DNA from: Hyphomicrobiales bacterium
Lineage (GTDB): Bacteria; Pseudomonadota; Alphaproteobacteria; Rhizobiales; NORP267
Reading direction: 5' to 3'
DNA length: 49,340 nt
Assembly: GCA_030688605.1 (NCBI GenBank)
Contig: JAUYJB010000036.1
Coordinates: forward strand, 1-49,340
Below, one piece after another: positions 16,943 to 25,519 of this stretch (position 1 is the first letter of the stretch; each line of letters begins with the position of its first letter). Below the pieces are notes generated by a model, which was not told the DNA's origin, made no database searches, and worked only from the letters and a program-made list of their open reading frames with translations. A program made the translations under genes and the position numbers.

Positions 16943-17067
16943 AGCCGTCCTTCAATCGCCGCGGGAGGGGGCGGATCCGGCGAAAGGGGAAAGCAGAACG
17001 GCGGCTCTATCAGGGCCGCCGATGGGCGGACCGCCATTCAAAAGGAAATCATGTTATCAAGGGGTTA

Positions 17068-17143
17068 TGGTGCCGGTGGACGGATTCGAACCGCCGACCC
17101 ACGCATTACGAATGCGTTGCTCTACCAGCTGAGCTACACCGGC
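17068..17143 (-). tRNA. tRNA-Thr (anticodon CGU)
   Basis: Read on the minus strand, the 76-nt sequence folds as a full cloverleaf. The acceptor stem is GCCGGTG/CACCGGC, the D arm is AGCTCAGCTGGTAGAGC, the anticodon stem is ACGCA/TGCGT around loop TTCGTAA, and the T loop is GGTTCGAATCC. The loop gives anticodon CGU, which reads ACG threonine codons. The terminal CCA is encoded in the DNA (17068-17070). No integrase gene or partial duplicate of the tRNA end was noticed nearby. Confidence 0.97.
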
Positions 17144-17241
17144 GCCACCCGCCGTTTCGGCGGAAAAACTGCCCCGACAGATACTCTCTCAATCCCCGCT
17201 TGGCAATTGCGCCCTTCGCCCTGGCGCGACTGAACCCCTTC

Positions 17242-18894
17242 CTATCCGCCCCTTTGCAACTCGGCGTCCTCGTCGCTGATCGCATCGCCGTCCGGGCCGG
17301 GATCGTCGGGCGGCCGCGGCACCACAGGCGCCGCGGACGCCGAACCGGCCGCAACCCTGTCGTCGCCGGTTTCGGCCTTGGCCTTGCCGCCCGCGTTGGC
17401 TTTCTCTTCATTGCCGCCCGGTGCGGACGCGGTGGCTTCGGCCTTGGCCTTCTCGCCGGTATCGGTCCTCTTTTCTTCGCCGCTCGGCGCCGGTGCCGCA
17501 GCTTCCGCCTTGGCGGTTTCGGCCGCCGCCGGCGCGGCGACGTTCACCGGCAGGACGAGCGTCTTGACGTCGGCTTCCGGTTCGCCGAACAGGTCCGGCG
17601 AGGGCGAGCCCAGCGCCTCGACCGGCACTTTCCATTCAAACGCATCGAGGCGGCCGGTGACCGGCGATACCGGCGCCCAGTCCTCGCTGACCACCCCGTC
17701 CGCCGTCCACGCCGGATCGCGCGGCGCGCGCACGGCGCGGGACAGCCACGCCCGGCCGCGACCGGCATCGCCATGCTCGCCGTCCTCGATCTCCGCCATC
17801 AGCATGCAAATGCGCTGGGTCGGCCCGGCGCCCAGATAAGGTTTCAGCGCCTCGCGCGCCTCGCCCCATTCGTGCGCGTCGGCGGCGGCACCGGCGAGCG
17901 CGATGGCGCCCTCGCGCGGGTCCTTGGCCTTGGCCGCCAGGGTGCGCATGCGCTTCAGGCGGTCGCGGGTCGAATCGCCGGGGCGCACATTGATATAGGC
18001 CTCGGCAATGTCGGGGTGCGAGAACAGCTTCCAGGTTTTTTCCAGGACCCTGACCGCGCGGCGCGTATTGTCGGCGTCGGCAAGGAGCCGGCCGGCGAGG
18101 TTCGCCGCCGGCACCAGGTCGGGGGCAAGGCCGTGTGCCTCGAGCGCCAAGGCAAGCGCCCGCTCGGGATCGGTCTCCGCCACTCCCATCGCCCGGGCCG
18201 TGAGCAGCACCGCGCGCGGTCGCCGCGCGGAAGCCTTGTCGATGATCCCGTTTGCCCGATTGGCATTGAGCATCGCCAGCGCGCCGGCCCAGTCGCGCCC
18301 GGCGCAATGCATCTCGAACAGCGCCCTTGCTGCCCATGGGGTCGCCGGGTCGAGCCTGAGAGCGCGCTCGGCAAGGCCGCGCATCGCCGCAGCATCGCCC
18401 TTGCGTTCGGCTTCGATGAACAGGCCGCGCAGGCCGAGGATCTCGGTTTCCGGCGCGGCGAGCATGGCCTGAAAGCTTCGCATTGCGGTCGCGGGGTCGC
18501 CCTTGAGCTGCGCGGTCTGTGCCTTGAGCAGCAGGGTGAGCGGCTCCTCGCCCATGATCGCCTGCGCCTGCTCGGCATACTTGGCCGCAAGCCCGGCGTC
18601 ACCCGTGCCGACCGCGATCATGCCGCGCGACAGCGCCTGATAGCCCTTGGCGCGGCGGCGGTTGCGCAGAAAGCCCGACAGCGCGCCGGGAATGCCGAGG
18701 ACGAATCTGAGCCCTGTCCAGCCGGTCATCGCCACGATGATCGCAACCAGCACCAGGATCCCCGCGGCGACGAGGCTTGTCTCGACCCGGTATCCCTCCC
18801 AAGTCAGCACCAGCTCACCGGGCCGATCGACGAGCCACGCAATGCCGGCGGCGATCAGCGCCACGGCTATAAAACTGACGATCAAACGGGTCAT
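17242..18894 (-). CDS. hemY: HemY-like TPR inner-membrane protein
   Basis: A 550-residue protein with two N-terminal membrane helices (residues 4-22 and about 42-62), matching the HemY N-terminal domain that places it in the inner membrane. About ten helical TPR-like repeats follow to roughly residue 400, then a low-complexity Ala/Glu/Lys tail. This HemY belongs to the proteobacterial haem-operon protein, not the protoporphyrinogen oxidase of the same name; its role in late haem synthesis is not biochemically settled. Its ATG overlaps the stop of the mic60 gene by four bases (ATGA), so the two are translationally coupled. Together with hemC and hemD upstream it forms the classical alphaproteobacterial haem gene string. 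Confidence 0.88.
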   Translation of the reverse strand: MTRLIVSFIAVALIAAGIAWLVDRPGELVLTWEGYRVETSLVAAGILVLVAIIVAMTGWTGLRFVLGIPGALSGFLRNRRRAKGYQALSRGMIAVGTGDAGLAAKYAEQAQAIMGEEPLTLLLKAQTAQLKGDPATAMRSFQAMLAAPETEILGLRGLFIEAERKGDAAAMRGLAERALRLDPATPWAARALFEMHCAGRDWAGALAMLNANRANGIIDKASARRPRAVLLTARAMGVAETDPERALALALEAHGLAPDLVPAANLAGRLLADADNTRRAVRVLEKTWKLFSHPDIAEAYINVRPGDSTRDRLKRMRTLAAKAKDPREGAIALAGAAADAHEWGEAREALKPYLGAGPTQRICMLMAEIEDGEHGDAGRGRAWLSRAVRAPRDPAWTADGVVSEDWAPVSPVTGRLDAFEWKVPVEALGSPSPDLFGEPEADVKTLVLPVNVAAPAAAETAKAEAAAPAPSGEEKRTDTGEKAKAEATASAPGGNEEKANAGGKAKAETGDDRVAAGSASAAPVVPRPPDDPGPDGDAISDEDAELQRGG

Positions 18895-20363
18895 TGCGCG
18901 CCGGTCCCTTGACCCGCCGGAAGACCGATCAGCACATGCTGGTTGAGCGTCGCCATCTGCCGCTCAGCCGCAATTCGCGCCTGCGCCCGCTCAAGCCAAG
19001 CCATCATCGCCGCCTGCGCCGCCGGGTCCAAGGCGGCGAGTTCGTCGACCGTGGCCGCGAGGTCGCCTGCCGCAAGCTGCGCTTCGGCGCGGGCGAGCAC
19101 GGCGCCCGTCGTCTCGCCCTCGACCTCGCCGGTCGGGCGGATGCGCACGATCCTACGGGCATTGGCGATCAGCCGATCGAAAAAGCCGTCCGTCGGCAGC
19201 GCCGTGGCGCTCATCGCGGCGGATGCCGCACCCTGGAATGTCTCGGCAAGTTCGTCGCGCCGCGCCACGCCCTCTTGTGCGTAAGCCTCAAGGGCCGTGA
19301 TCTCGTCGGTCGCGCCGGCCAGCTTCTGGACGGTTGCAAGCTCGCTTACGAAGGGGGCGCCTGAATTCACCGCCCGCTCCAGTCCGGCGACGGCGATGGC
19401 GAGCGCCGCGGCGGATCTGGCGGCGGGAGCGCTTTCGGCAACGGTCGCAATCTCGTCGCGCAATGCCGCCACATCGGCGCGCGACGCCGCGATCTCCTGC
19501 ACGACCGCGGACATGCGCTCGACGATCTCGGCGCGGAGCGCCGCGCGGGCGGATGCGATCTGGCCCTGGGCTTCCGCCTTCGCGGTGCTCTCAACCGCAT
19601 CGATACGCCGCGTCAAGGCGCCGATGGCGGCCGATGCCGCCTGGCCATCGTCGGAGGCGGCCATCTTCTCGATCAAGCCGCGCACCTCCTCGCGCCCGGC
19701 CGCGGCTGCCGCTTCGGCGTCGCTCAGGCGGGCAGCAAGTTCGGTAAGCCGGTTGTTAAGAGCGGCGAGACGCTCAGACGAATCATCCCGTGGGGTCTGC
19801 GCCAGTGCCCCTTCGGCCGCCTCGAACCGCTGGGTCAATTGCTGCACCGCAGCGGAAAGCTCGTCCAGCGCGCTCACAGGCAATTGGCTCGATCCTAACG
19901 CCGCGATCTCGCTTTCCATCTCGGCCTTGAAAGCCTCGATTCGCGCCTCGACCGGCGCCGCGTCCATGCCGGTGCCGGGCAACAGCCCAAGCCGGACCAG
20001 GCCGCCATAGGCACCAAGCGCAACGAGGCCGCCGAGAATCGCGCCCAGCACGAGGACCACGGCCATGAGCCTCAAGTCGCCTAACCACGCGGATTTGCCA
20101 GGCTCCGCAGCCGGTTCCTGCGGTGCTTCGGCTGCAGTCTCTTGCGCCGCGGCGGTCGCCTCCTCCGATTCGGCGGATTCGTCCGGGCCCGCCTGTTCAC
20201 CTGCCTCGGTCGCGGCGGCTTCCGGCTCATCGGCTTCCGCCTTTTCAGCCGCCACCTCGGTGGCGGCAAGATCGATGGTCGCAGGCCGGCGCCTGGCCCG
20301 CCGCTTTCGGGCCTTCTCGCCGGGCCGCTCACCATCTGATTTGGTCTCGTCCGTCGGGCTCAT
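18891..20363 (-). CDS. Mitofilin/Mic60-like inner-membrane protein
   Basis: A 490-residue protein with a basic, then acidic Ala/Glu-rich N terminus, one membrane helix at about residues 99-120, a long helical coiled-coil region (about 130-380) rich in Ala, Glu and Arg, and a C-terminal mitofilin-like domain (about 400-490). This layout is that of alphaproteobacterial Mic60, the relative of the mitochondrial crista-junction protein, and the location between hemD and hemY is the documented place for it. ATG 20363 has GAAGGAC upstream; a GTG at 20387 is an alternative start. In photosynthetic relatives Mic60 affects intracytoplasmic membrane shape. Whether this organism makes such membranes cannot be told from the window. 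Confidence 0.82.
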   Translation of the reverse strand: MSPTDETKSDGERPGEKARKRRARRRPATIDLAATEVAAEKAEADEPEAAATEAGEQAGPDESAESEEATAAAQETAAEAPQEPAAEPGKSAWLGDLRLMAVVLVLGAILGGLVALGAYGGLVRLGLLPGTGMDAAPVEARIEAFKAEMESEIAALGSSQLPVSALDELSAAVQQLTQRFEAAEGALAQTPRDDSSERLAALNNRLTELAARLSDAEAAAAAGREEVRGLIEKMAASDDGQAASAAIGALTRRIDAVESTAKAEAQGQIASARAALRAEIVERMSAVVQEIAASRADVAALRDEIATVAESAPAARSAAALAIAVAGLERAVNSGAPFVSELATVQKLAGATDEITALEAYAQEGVARRDELAETFQGAASAAMSATALPTDGFFDRLIANARRIVRIRPTGEVEGETTGAVLARAEAQLAAGDLAATVDELAALDPAAQAAMMAWLERAQARIAAERQMATLNQHVLIGLPAGQGTGAQ

Positions 20364-20436
20364 GCTGTCCTTCGTGGTCTGCGCCACGCGGGCCTAAAAT
20401 TGGTCAAACCGGCTCCGTTATACGATGCCCGCGCCG

Positions 20437-21189
20437 TCAGCGCGAGGCGTTGCCGGCCCGTTCCGCCTCGGCCAATCGCTGCAGCAGCGCCTCCTGTCGC
20501 GGTGCCGTTGCGACCAGCAGCCGGCCGCGGTCAAGGCCGAGCGGTGCAAGTTCGGTGGCAACCGCTTGTGAAAGACACACATGGTAAAGACTGCGCGCTG
20601 CGGCAAGCAGGTCTTCGGTCTCGGCGCGGATGAGATCGGCATGGATGCGCGCGGTACGCGGCGAATAAAGCAGCACCGCGTCCAATTCGCCCGCCCGAAG
20701 AGCCGACCGCGCTTCTTGGGACAGCGCCGTCGCCGCCTTGGCGGCATAAAGAACCGCCACTTCGACCGTGAAGCCATCGGCTCTGAGAGCGGCCTTCAGA
20801 TCGCCGGCGCGGTCGCGCCCGGCGATGTGCACGATGCGGCCCCGCTCAGGCTCGACGCTATCGCGCACCAGCGCGGCAAGCGCATCGACGTCGCCGCCGG
20901 CAACCCGGACATCGGAAAAGCCGGCCTTGCGCGCGGTGCGCGCCGTGGCGTCGCCGACGGCGAAGAGCGGCAGACGCCGCGACCTCGCGCCTAGCTGTTG
21001 CGCGGCAAGCGCGCGCACGCCGTTGGAACTCGTCGCGAGCAGGGCCTGCACGCCGTCAAGGTTCAGGTCCACCTCCTTGCACGGGACGATCCGCATCAAC
21101 GGCGCGATCAAGACCGCGTGGCCGAGCCCGACAAGAGTGCGGGCAAGCGGCTCGCTGTCCTCTCTCGGCCGGGTCAGCAGCACGCGCAT
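20437..21189 (-). CDS. hemD: Uroporphyrinogen-III synthase
   Basis: A 250-residue cytoplasmic enzyme that closes hydroxymethylbilane with inversion of ring D to uroporphyrinogen III. The fold is recognisable from MRVLLTRPREDSEPLA at the N terminus, LATSSNGVRAL near residue 54, FAVGDATARTARKAGF near residue 75 and LLYSPRTA near residue 177. The family is poorly conserved, and operon position between hemC and the Mic60 gene gives much of the confidence. The frame opens at a TTG six bases earlier, but ATG 21189, two bases after the hemC stop, is the better start. The tight spacing implies coupled translation with hemC. Confidence 0.9.
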   Translation of the reverse strand: MRVLLTRPREDSEPLARTLVGLGHAVLIAPLMRIVPCKEVDLNLDGVQALLATSSNGVRALAAQQLGARSRRLPLFAVGDATARTARKAGFSDVRVAGGDVDALAALVRDSVEPERGRIVHIAGRDRAGDLKAALRADGFTVEVAVLYAAKAATALSQEARSALRAGELDAVLLYSPRTARIHADLIRAETEDLLAAARSLYHVCLSQAVATELAPLGLDRGRLLVATAPRQEALLQRLAEAERAGNASR

Positions 21190-21191
21190 CC

Positions 21192-22139
21192 TCAAGGTCC
21201 AGGACTATCGGAGGCTTCGGGAGCGGCAAAGAATCCGGGGCGCAGGCGCGCCTTCAGCGCCGTTCCGGCGTCACGGCCGATCCGCGCGGCCTCGGCGCGC
21301 GGCCCCCGCGCTTGGATGCTTTGCTGCTCGCGTCCGTCCGGCGACAGCACCTGACCGCGAAACGCGATGTCCCGGCCCGCGATCTCGGCAAGCCCGGCGA
21401 TCGGCGTCCGGCAGGAGCCGTCGAGGGCGGCCAGAAACGCGCGCTCGCAGGTGACGCAATCGGCTGTGTCGGCATCGTGGATGGCGGCGAGGAACGAGAT
21501 GACCTCCCGGTGGTCCACGCGCGTCTCGACGCAGATCGCCCCCTGGCCGACGGCGGGCAGCATCTCGCCGGTCTCGGCCACCGAGGTGGCGTGATCGGCA
21601 AGCGAGAGCCGCTTGAGGCCGGCGAGCGCCAGGAACGTCGCGTCGGCTGCCCCTTCCTTGAGCTTGCGCAGTCGGGTCTCGACGTTGCCGCGAAAGGTGA
21701 CGATCTCGATGTCCGGGCGCAGATTTTTCACCTGCGCCGCCCGCCGCAGGGACGCGGTGCCGACGCGGGCGCCTTGCGGCAGCTCAGACAGGCTGCTCGC
21801 ATGAAGCGAGATGAACGCGTCGCGGACATCCTCGCGTGCCAGATAGCAGGCGATGGCGAGCCCGTTGGGCAGCTCGGTCGGCATGTCCTTGGTCGAATGC
21901 ACGGCAAGATCGATGCGGCGGTCGAGAAGCGCCTGCTCGATTTCCTTGGTGAACAGCTCCTTGCCGCCGATTTCCGCCAACGGCCGGTCGAGCACCTTGT
22001 CGCCCGAGGTCTTGATGACGACGATCTGGAAATCAGCCTCGGTCAGACCGTGCGCTTGCATCAGCCGCGCCCGCACCTCGTCAGCCTGTCTGAGCGCCAG
22101 GGGGCTCCCCCGCGTACCGATCCGGATCGTGGATTGCAT
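21192..22139 (-). CDS. hemC: Hydroxymethylbilane synthase (porphobilinogen deaminase)
   Basis: A 315-residue enzyme that polymerises four porphobilinogens to hydroxymethylbilane on a covalently bound dipyrromethane cofactor. The cofactor cysteine is Cys243 in the conserved DGSCRTPIAG block. The catalytic aspartate is in STKDMPTELP (Asp85). The N terminus IRIGTRGSPLALRQ and the arginine-rich VGTASLRRAAQ block are canonical. ATG 22139 (MQSTIRIG) was chosen over the longer frame to 22214 because it gives the family start. It is the first gene of the minus-strand haem string and is divergent from tsaD, so the promoters of both lie in a very short or overlapping interval. Confidence 0.96.
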   Translation of the reverse strand: MQSTIRIGTRGSPLALRQADEVRARLMQAHGLTEADFQIVVIKTSGDKVLDRPLAEIGGKELFTKEIEQALLDRRIDLAVHSTKDMPTELPNGLAIACYLAREDVRDAFISLHASSLSELPQGARVGTASLRRAAQVKNLRPDIEIVTFRGNVETRLRKLKEGAADATFLALAGLKRLSLADHATSVAETGEMLPAVGQGAICVETRVDHREVISFLAAIHDADTADCVTCERAFLAALDGSCRTPIAGLAEIAGRDIAFRGQVLSPDGREQQSIQARGPRAEAARIGRDAGTALKARLRPGFFAAPEASDSPGP

Positions 22140-22213
22140 AAAGTGGCATCCAGGTGCTAGGGCCAGCAACGGCGCCGAACCTAGAGCATTATCCGGCCGT
22201 ATGGGAACCCGCA

Positions 22214-23278
22214 TTGCGCATCCTGGGGATCGAGACGACCTGCGACGAGACCGCGGCGGCGGTTGTCCTGCGCCGTGCCGACGGTTCGGGCGAGATCCTT
22301 TCCAACGTCATTCATTCGCAGGACGAGGCGCACGCCCGCTTCGGCGGCGTGGTGCCTGAGATCGCCGCCCGCGCCCATGTCGAGCTGATCGATACGGTCA
22401 TCGCCGCGGCGCTCGACGAGGCCGGGCTTTCCTTCGCCGATCTCGACGGCGTCGCGGCAGCCGCCGGACCGGGGCTCATCGGCGGCGTCATCGTCGGCCT
22501 GACCACCGCCAAGGCGATCGCGCTGGTGCACGACAAGCCGCTCATCGCCGTCAACCATCTGGAGGCCCACGCGCTCACCGCTCGGCTCACCGACCGCGCC
22601 TCCTTCCCCTATCTCTTGCTGCTCGTCTCCGGCGGCCACACCCAGCTCATCTGGGTGCATGGGGTCGGCTCCTACGAGCGTCTCGGCACCACCGTCGACG
22701 ATGCGCTGGGCGAAGCCTTCGACAAGACCGCGAAGCTGTTGGGCTTAAGCTTTCCCGGCGGCCCGGCGGTGGAGCGCATGGCGCGCACCGGCGACCCCAA
22801 GGCGATTTCGCTGCCGCGGCCGATGCTCGGGCGCAAGGAGCTGCATTTCTCATTCTCCGGCCTCAAGACCGCCGTCCGCCAGGCGGCCGAGGCGCGCGCG
22901 CCGCTCTCGGACAAGGATATCGCCGACATCTGCGCCGCCTTCCAGGCTGCCGTCGCGGAGAGTGTTGTCGACCGGGTGCGGATGGCGCTTGCCGCCTGCC
23001 GCGCCCGCGGCCTTAGGTCCGGCCGGCTGGTGGTTGCCGGCGGCGTTGCCGCGAACGCGGCGCTGCGGGCGGCGCTTGAACTGACCTGCGAAGAGGAGGG
23101 GGTGATGTTGACCGTTCCGCCGCCTTCGCTGTGCACCGACAATGGCGCCATGATCGCCTGGGCCGGCGCCGAACGGCTGGCGCTCGGACTGAGCGATCCC
23201 CTCGACGTGGCTCCGCGGGCACGCTGGCCACTCGATCCGGACGCGGCTCCCGCGCCCGGCGCCGGCGTCAAGGCGTGA
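22214..23278 (+). CDS. tsaD: tRNA N6-adenosine threonylcarbamoyltransferase
   Basis: Transfers the threonylcarbamoyl group to A37 of tRNAs reading ANN codons, working with TsaB and TsaE. The protein shows [17 protein letters not shown] at the start, the metal-binding NHLEAH (His115 and His119 in this numbering), [11 protein letters not shown] near residue 136 and the late block [13 protein letters not shown]. The family normally begins right at RILGIET, which puts the start at a TTG codon, 22214, giving 354 residues. A GTG at 22154 would add 20 residues not typical of the family and would leave only 14 bp to the divergent hemC start. gpsA follows 10 bp downstream. Confidence 0.93.
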   Translation: MRILGIETTCDETAAAVVLRRADGSGEILSNVIHSQDEAHARFGGVVPEIAARAHVELIDTVIAAALDEAGLSFADLDGVAAAAGPGLIGGVIVGLTTAKAIALVHDKPLIAVNHLEAHALTARLTDRASFPYLLLLVSGGHTQLIWVHGVGSYERLGTTVDDALGEAFDKTAKLLGLSFPGGPAVERMARTGDPKAISLPRPMLGRKELHFSFSGLKTAVRQAAEARAPLSDKDIADICAAFQAAVAESVVDRVRMALAACRARGLRSGRLVVAGGVAANAALRAALELTCEEEGVMLTVPPPSLCTDNGAMIAWAGAERLALGLSDPLDVAPRARWPLDPDAAPAPGAGVKA

Positions 23279-23288
23279 GGGACGGCCG

Positions 23289-24290
23289 ATGGAACGAATC
23301 AACCGCATCGGCATCGTCGGCGGCGGCGCCTGGGGCACGGCGCTGGCCACCGTCGCCGACCGCGCTGGGCGCGAGGTGCTGATCTGGGCGCGCGAGGCGG
23401 AGGTCGTCGACGACATCAACGCGCGACACGTCAACAGCCTGTTCCTGCCCGGCATCGCGCTCAAGCCGGCGATCCGGGCGACCGGCGCGCTCGCCGAGCT
23501 TGCCGGCCACGACGCCCTGTTGCTGGTCACCCCGGCGCAGGCGCTGCGCGCGGTCGCGGGCGATCTCCGCCCGCACCTGCCGGAAGGCAAGCCGCTCGTC
23601 ATCTGCGCAAAGGGCATCGAGCAGACGACGGGAAGCTTTCTTTCCGACGTGCTTGCCGAAGTCTGCCCGGCCGCCGTCCCGGCGGTCTTGTCCGGCCCCA
23701 GCTTCGCCGCCGACGTCGCCCGCGGCCTGCCGACCGCGGTGACGCTCGCCTGCGTCGACGATGCGCTCGCCGAGAGCCTCGCCGCCGCTCTCAACCCGCC
23801 GACCTTCCGCCCCTATGTGTCGCACGATTTGCGCGGCGCCGAGATCGGCGGGGCGGTCAAGAACGTGTTGGCGATCGCCTGCGGCATCTGCGAGGGCAGG
23901 GGGCTCGGCGCCAGCGCCCGCGCCGCCCTGACGACGCGCGGCTTCGCCGAGCTTTCCCGCTTCGGCGCGGCGCTGGGCGCCCACGCGGAGACGCTTGCCG
24001 GCCTTTCCGGCCTCGGCGATCTCATCCTCACCTGCAACAGCCCGCAGTCGCGCAACATGTCGCTCGGCATGGCGCTCGGTCGCGGCGAGGCGCTCGACAC
24101 GGTGCTTGGCGCCCGCCGCTCGGTCAGCGAGGGCGTCTATACGGCGGCCGCCGTCGTGGCGCGGGCGAAGAAGCTCGGCATCGACATGCCGCTGTGCAAG
24201 GCCGTCCACGGCATTGTCTCAGGCGTAATCTCCGTCGACGCGGCGATCGACGCCATTCTGGCGCGCCCGCTGAAACGGGAAGGCCCGTGA
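23289..24290 (+). CDS. gpsA: NAD(P)-dependent glycerol-3-phosphate dehydrogenase
   Basis: A 333-residue enzyme that reduces dihydroxyacetone phosphate to sn-glycerol 3-phosphate for phospholipid synthesis. The nucleotide-binding GGGAWGTALA is at residues 11-20. Other conserved blocks are VICAKGIE near residue 105, VLSGPSFAADVA near residue 136, GAVKNVLAIACG around residue 190 with the catalytic lysine, and GLGDLILTC near residue 242. It lies 10 bp after tsaD and is followed by the YciI-like gene, a conserved order in related bacteria, so the string is likely one transcript. Confidence 0.96.
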   Translation: MERINRIGIVGGGAWGTALATVADRAGREVLIWAREAEVVDDINARHVNSLFLPGIALKPAIRATGALAELAGHDALLLVTPAQALRAVAGDLRPHLPEGKPLVICAKGIEQTTGSFLSDVLAEVCPAAVPAVLSGPSFAADVARGLPTAVTLACVDDALAESLAAALNPPTFRPYVSHDLRGAEIGGAVKNVLAIACGICEGRGLGASARAALTTRGFAELSRFGAALGAHAETLAGLSGLGDLILTCNSPQSRNMSLGMALGRGEALDTVLGARRSVSEGVYTAAAVVARAKKLGIDMPLCKAVHGIVSGVISVDAAIDAILARPLKREGP

Positions 24291-24367
24291 TCGATGCTGG
24301 ACAGGAGCCGACGGTGACGCCTAGATTTCTGCCGGTTCCCGCGGCACGCAAGGAGAGGCCACAACAG

Positions 24368-24661
24368 ATGCTGTTTGTCGTCATTGCCAATGACAAACCC
24401 GGCACTTTCGGCACCCGCAAGGCTACGAGGGAGGCTCATCTCGCCTGGCTGAAGGGGCTCGGGTCCAAGATCAAGATCGCCGGGCCGTTCCTCGATTCCA
24501 GCCAGTCGATCATGAATGGCAGTCTGTTGATCATCGAAGCCGAAAACGAAGCCGTGGCCAGGGCGCTCGCCGCCCAGGACCCCTATGCCAAGGCGGGTGT
24601 TTTCCGACGGGTCGAGATCAAGCCGTGGCGCTGGGTGGTCAACCCGCCGGGTCAGGCGTGA
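24368..24661 (+). CDS. YciI-like protein
   Basis: A 97-residue ferredoxin-fold protein of the YciI family. It starts MLFVVIANDKPGTFG and has the family's conserved His (AHLAWLKGLG, near residue 25), the GPFLDSS block and the Asp-Pro-Tyr motif DPYAKAGVF near residue 76. His and Asp form a putative active site, but the reaction of the family is unknown. The ATG at 24368 is about 10 bp after AAGGAGAG; the open frame runs further upstream into gpsA but without family similarity. Its stop overlaps the start of the EVE-domain gene by one base (TGATG), so the two are translationally coupled. Confidence 0.88.
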   Translation: MLFVVIANDKPGTFGTRKATREAHLAWLKGLGSKIKIAGPFLDSSQSIMNGSLLIIEAENEAVARALAAQDPYAKAGVFRRVEIKPWRWVVNPPGQA

Positions 24662-25080
24662 TGGCCCATTGGCTGTTCAAGTCGGAGCCGGGCGCCTGGT
24701 CGTGGGACGATCAGGTGGCTGCCGGCAGGACCGGCACCGAGTGGGACGGCGTGCGCAACTATCAGGCGCGCAACAGCATGCAGGCCATGAAGAAGGGCGA
24801 CCGGGGCTTCTTCTATCATTCGGTCGGAGAGAAGAGCATCGTCGGCATTGTCGAGGTGATCGCCGAGGCGCACCGTGATTCGACGACCGAGGACGAGCGC
24901 TGGTCTTGTGTCGACCTGGCCGCCGTCAAGGCGCTGCCGAAGCCGGTCACGCTTGCCGACGTCAAGGCCGCGCCGCGCCTTGCCAGGATGGTTCTCGTCA
25001 ACAATTCGCGTCTTTCGGTGCAGCCGGTCAGCGATGATGAATGGGCGATCATCTGCGCCATGGGCGGGCTTGAGGGGTGA
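24661..25080 (+). CDS. EVE domain protein
   Basis: A 139-residue single EVE domain. Visible family features are HWLFKSEPGAWSWDDQ at the start, WDGVRNYQARN near residue 30, GDRGFFYHS near residue 45 and a late segment RMVLVNNSRLSVQPVSDDEW. EVE domains share a fold with PUA and YTH domains and read modified bases in nucleic acids, so it may bind modified RNA or DNA; no substrate is known for these stand-alone bacterial proteins. It overlaps the YciI stop by one base and sits downstream of tsaD, a tRNA modification enzyme, which is suggestive but not proof of a shared pathway. Confidence 0.9.
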   Translation: MAHWLFKSEPGAWSWDDQVAAGRTGTEWDGVRNYQARNSMQAMKKGDRGFFYHSVGEKSIVGIVEVIAEAHRDSTTEDERWSCVDLAAVKALPKPVTLADVKAAPRLARMVLVNNSRLSVQPVSDDEWAIICAMGGLEG

Positions 25081-25112
25081 GGCAGGACATGATCTCGGGA
25101 AGGAGGCTCCTT

Positions 25113-25514
25113 ATGGATTTCGCCGGAATGAATTATGCGGCGATCATCGTCGCCGCCATCGTCGGCTTCCTGGCCGGTGCCGTCTGGTACGGCCTTCTCG
25201 GCAAGCAGTGGCTCGCCGCTCTCGGCAAGAGCAAGGACGAGATGAAGCCGTCGCCGGGGCCGTTCATTACCTCCGCGGTCGCGCTCATCGTCATGGCCTA
25301 TGTGCTCGCCGGCACCATCGGCCATCTCGGCGAGGTCAATCTGCGCGCCGGCGTCATATCGGGCGCCATCGTCTGGGCCGGCTTCGCCGCCACCACCATG
25401 GCTGTCAACAATGCCTTCCAGGGGGCGAAGGTCACCCTCACCCTGATCGATGCCGGCCACTGGCTTGTGGTGCTGGTGCTGATGGGCGGTGTCATCGGCG
25501 CATTCGGCGTCTAG
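25113..25514 (+). CDS. DUF1761-like membrane protein
   Basis: A 133-residue integral membrane protein with four likely helices (about residues 8-27, 52-72, 80-100 and 110-130). GAVWYGLLGKQW near residue 20 is the recognisable block of the DUF1761 family. ATG 25113 follows a strong GGAAGGAGG site; the frame is open to 25077 but that start overlaps the preceding stop and lacks a site of this strength. Function unknown. It lies between the EVE gene and a CoA-transferase on the same strand with short gaps. Confidence 0.75.
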   Translation: MDFAGMNYAAIIVAAIVGFLAGAVWYGLLGKQWLAALGKSKDEMKPSPGPFITSAVALIVMAYVLAGTIGHLGEVNLRAGVISGAIVWAGFAATTMAVNNAFQGAKVTLTLIDAGHWLVVLVLMGGVIGAFGV

Positions 25515-25519
25515 AGCAC

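Noticed and set aside
17000-17020. Hairpin next to the tRNA as an intrinsic terminator
   Set aside because: GGCGGC pairs with GCCGCC around a short loop, but no clear T-run follows on the tRNA's strand, so the call is not supported.
17068-17143. tRNA-Thr as an integration site of a genomic island
   Set aside because: No integrase, no repeated tRNA end and ordinary core genes on both sides.
16825-18912. 695-codon plus-strand open frame spanning the tRNA and hemY
   Set aside because: It crosses a tRNA gene and runs antisense to hemY; no motif supports it.
24875-25519. Upstream extension of the CoA-transferase frame
   Set aside because: It overlaps the EVE and DUF1761-like genes in another frame, and family similarity starts only at 25520.
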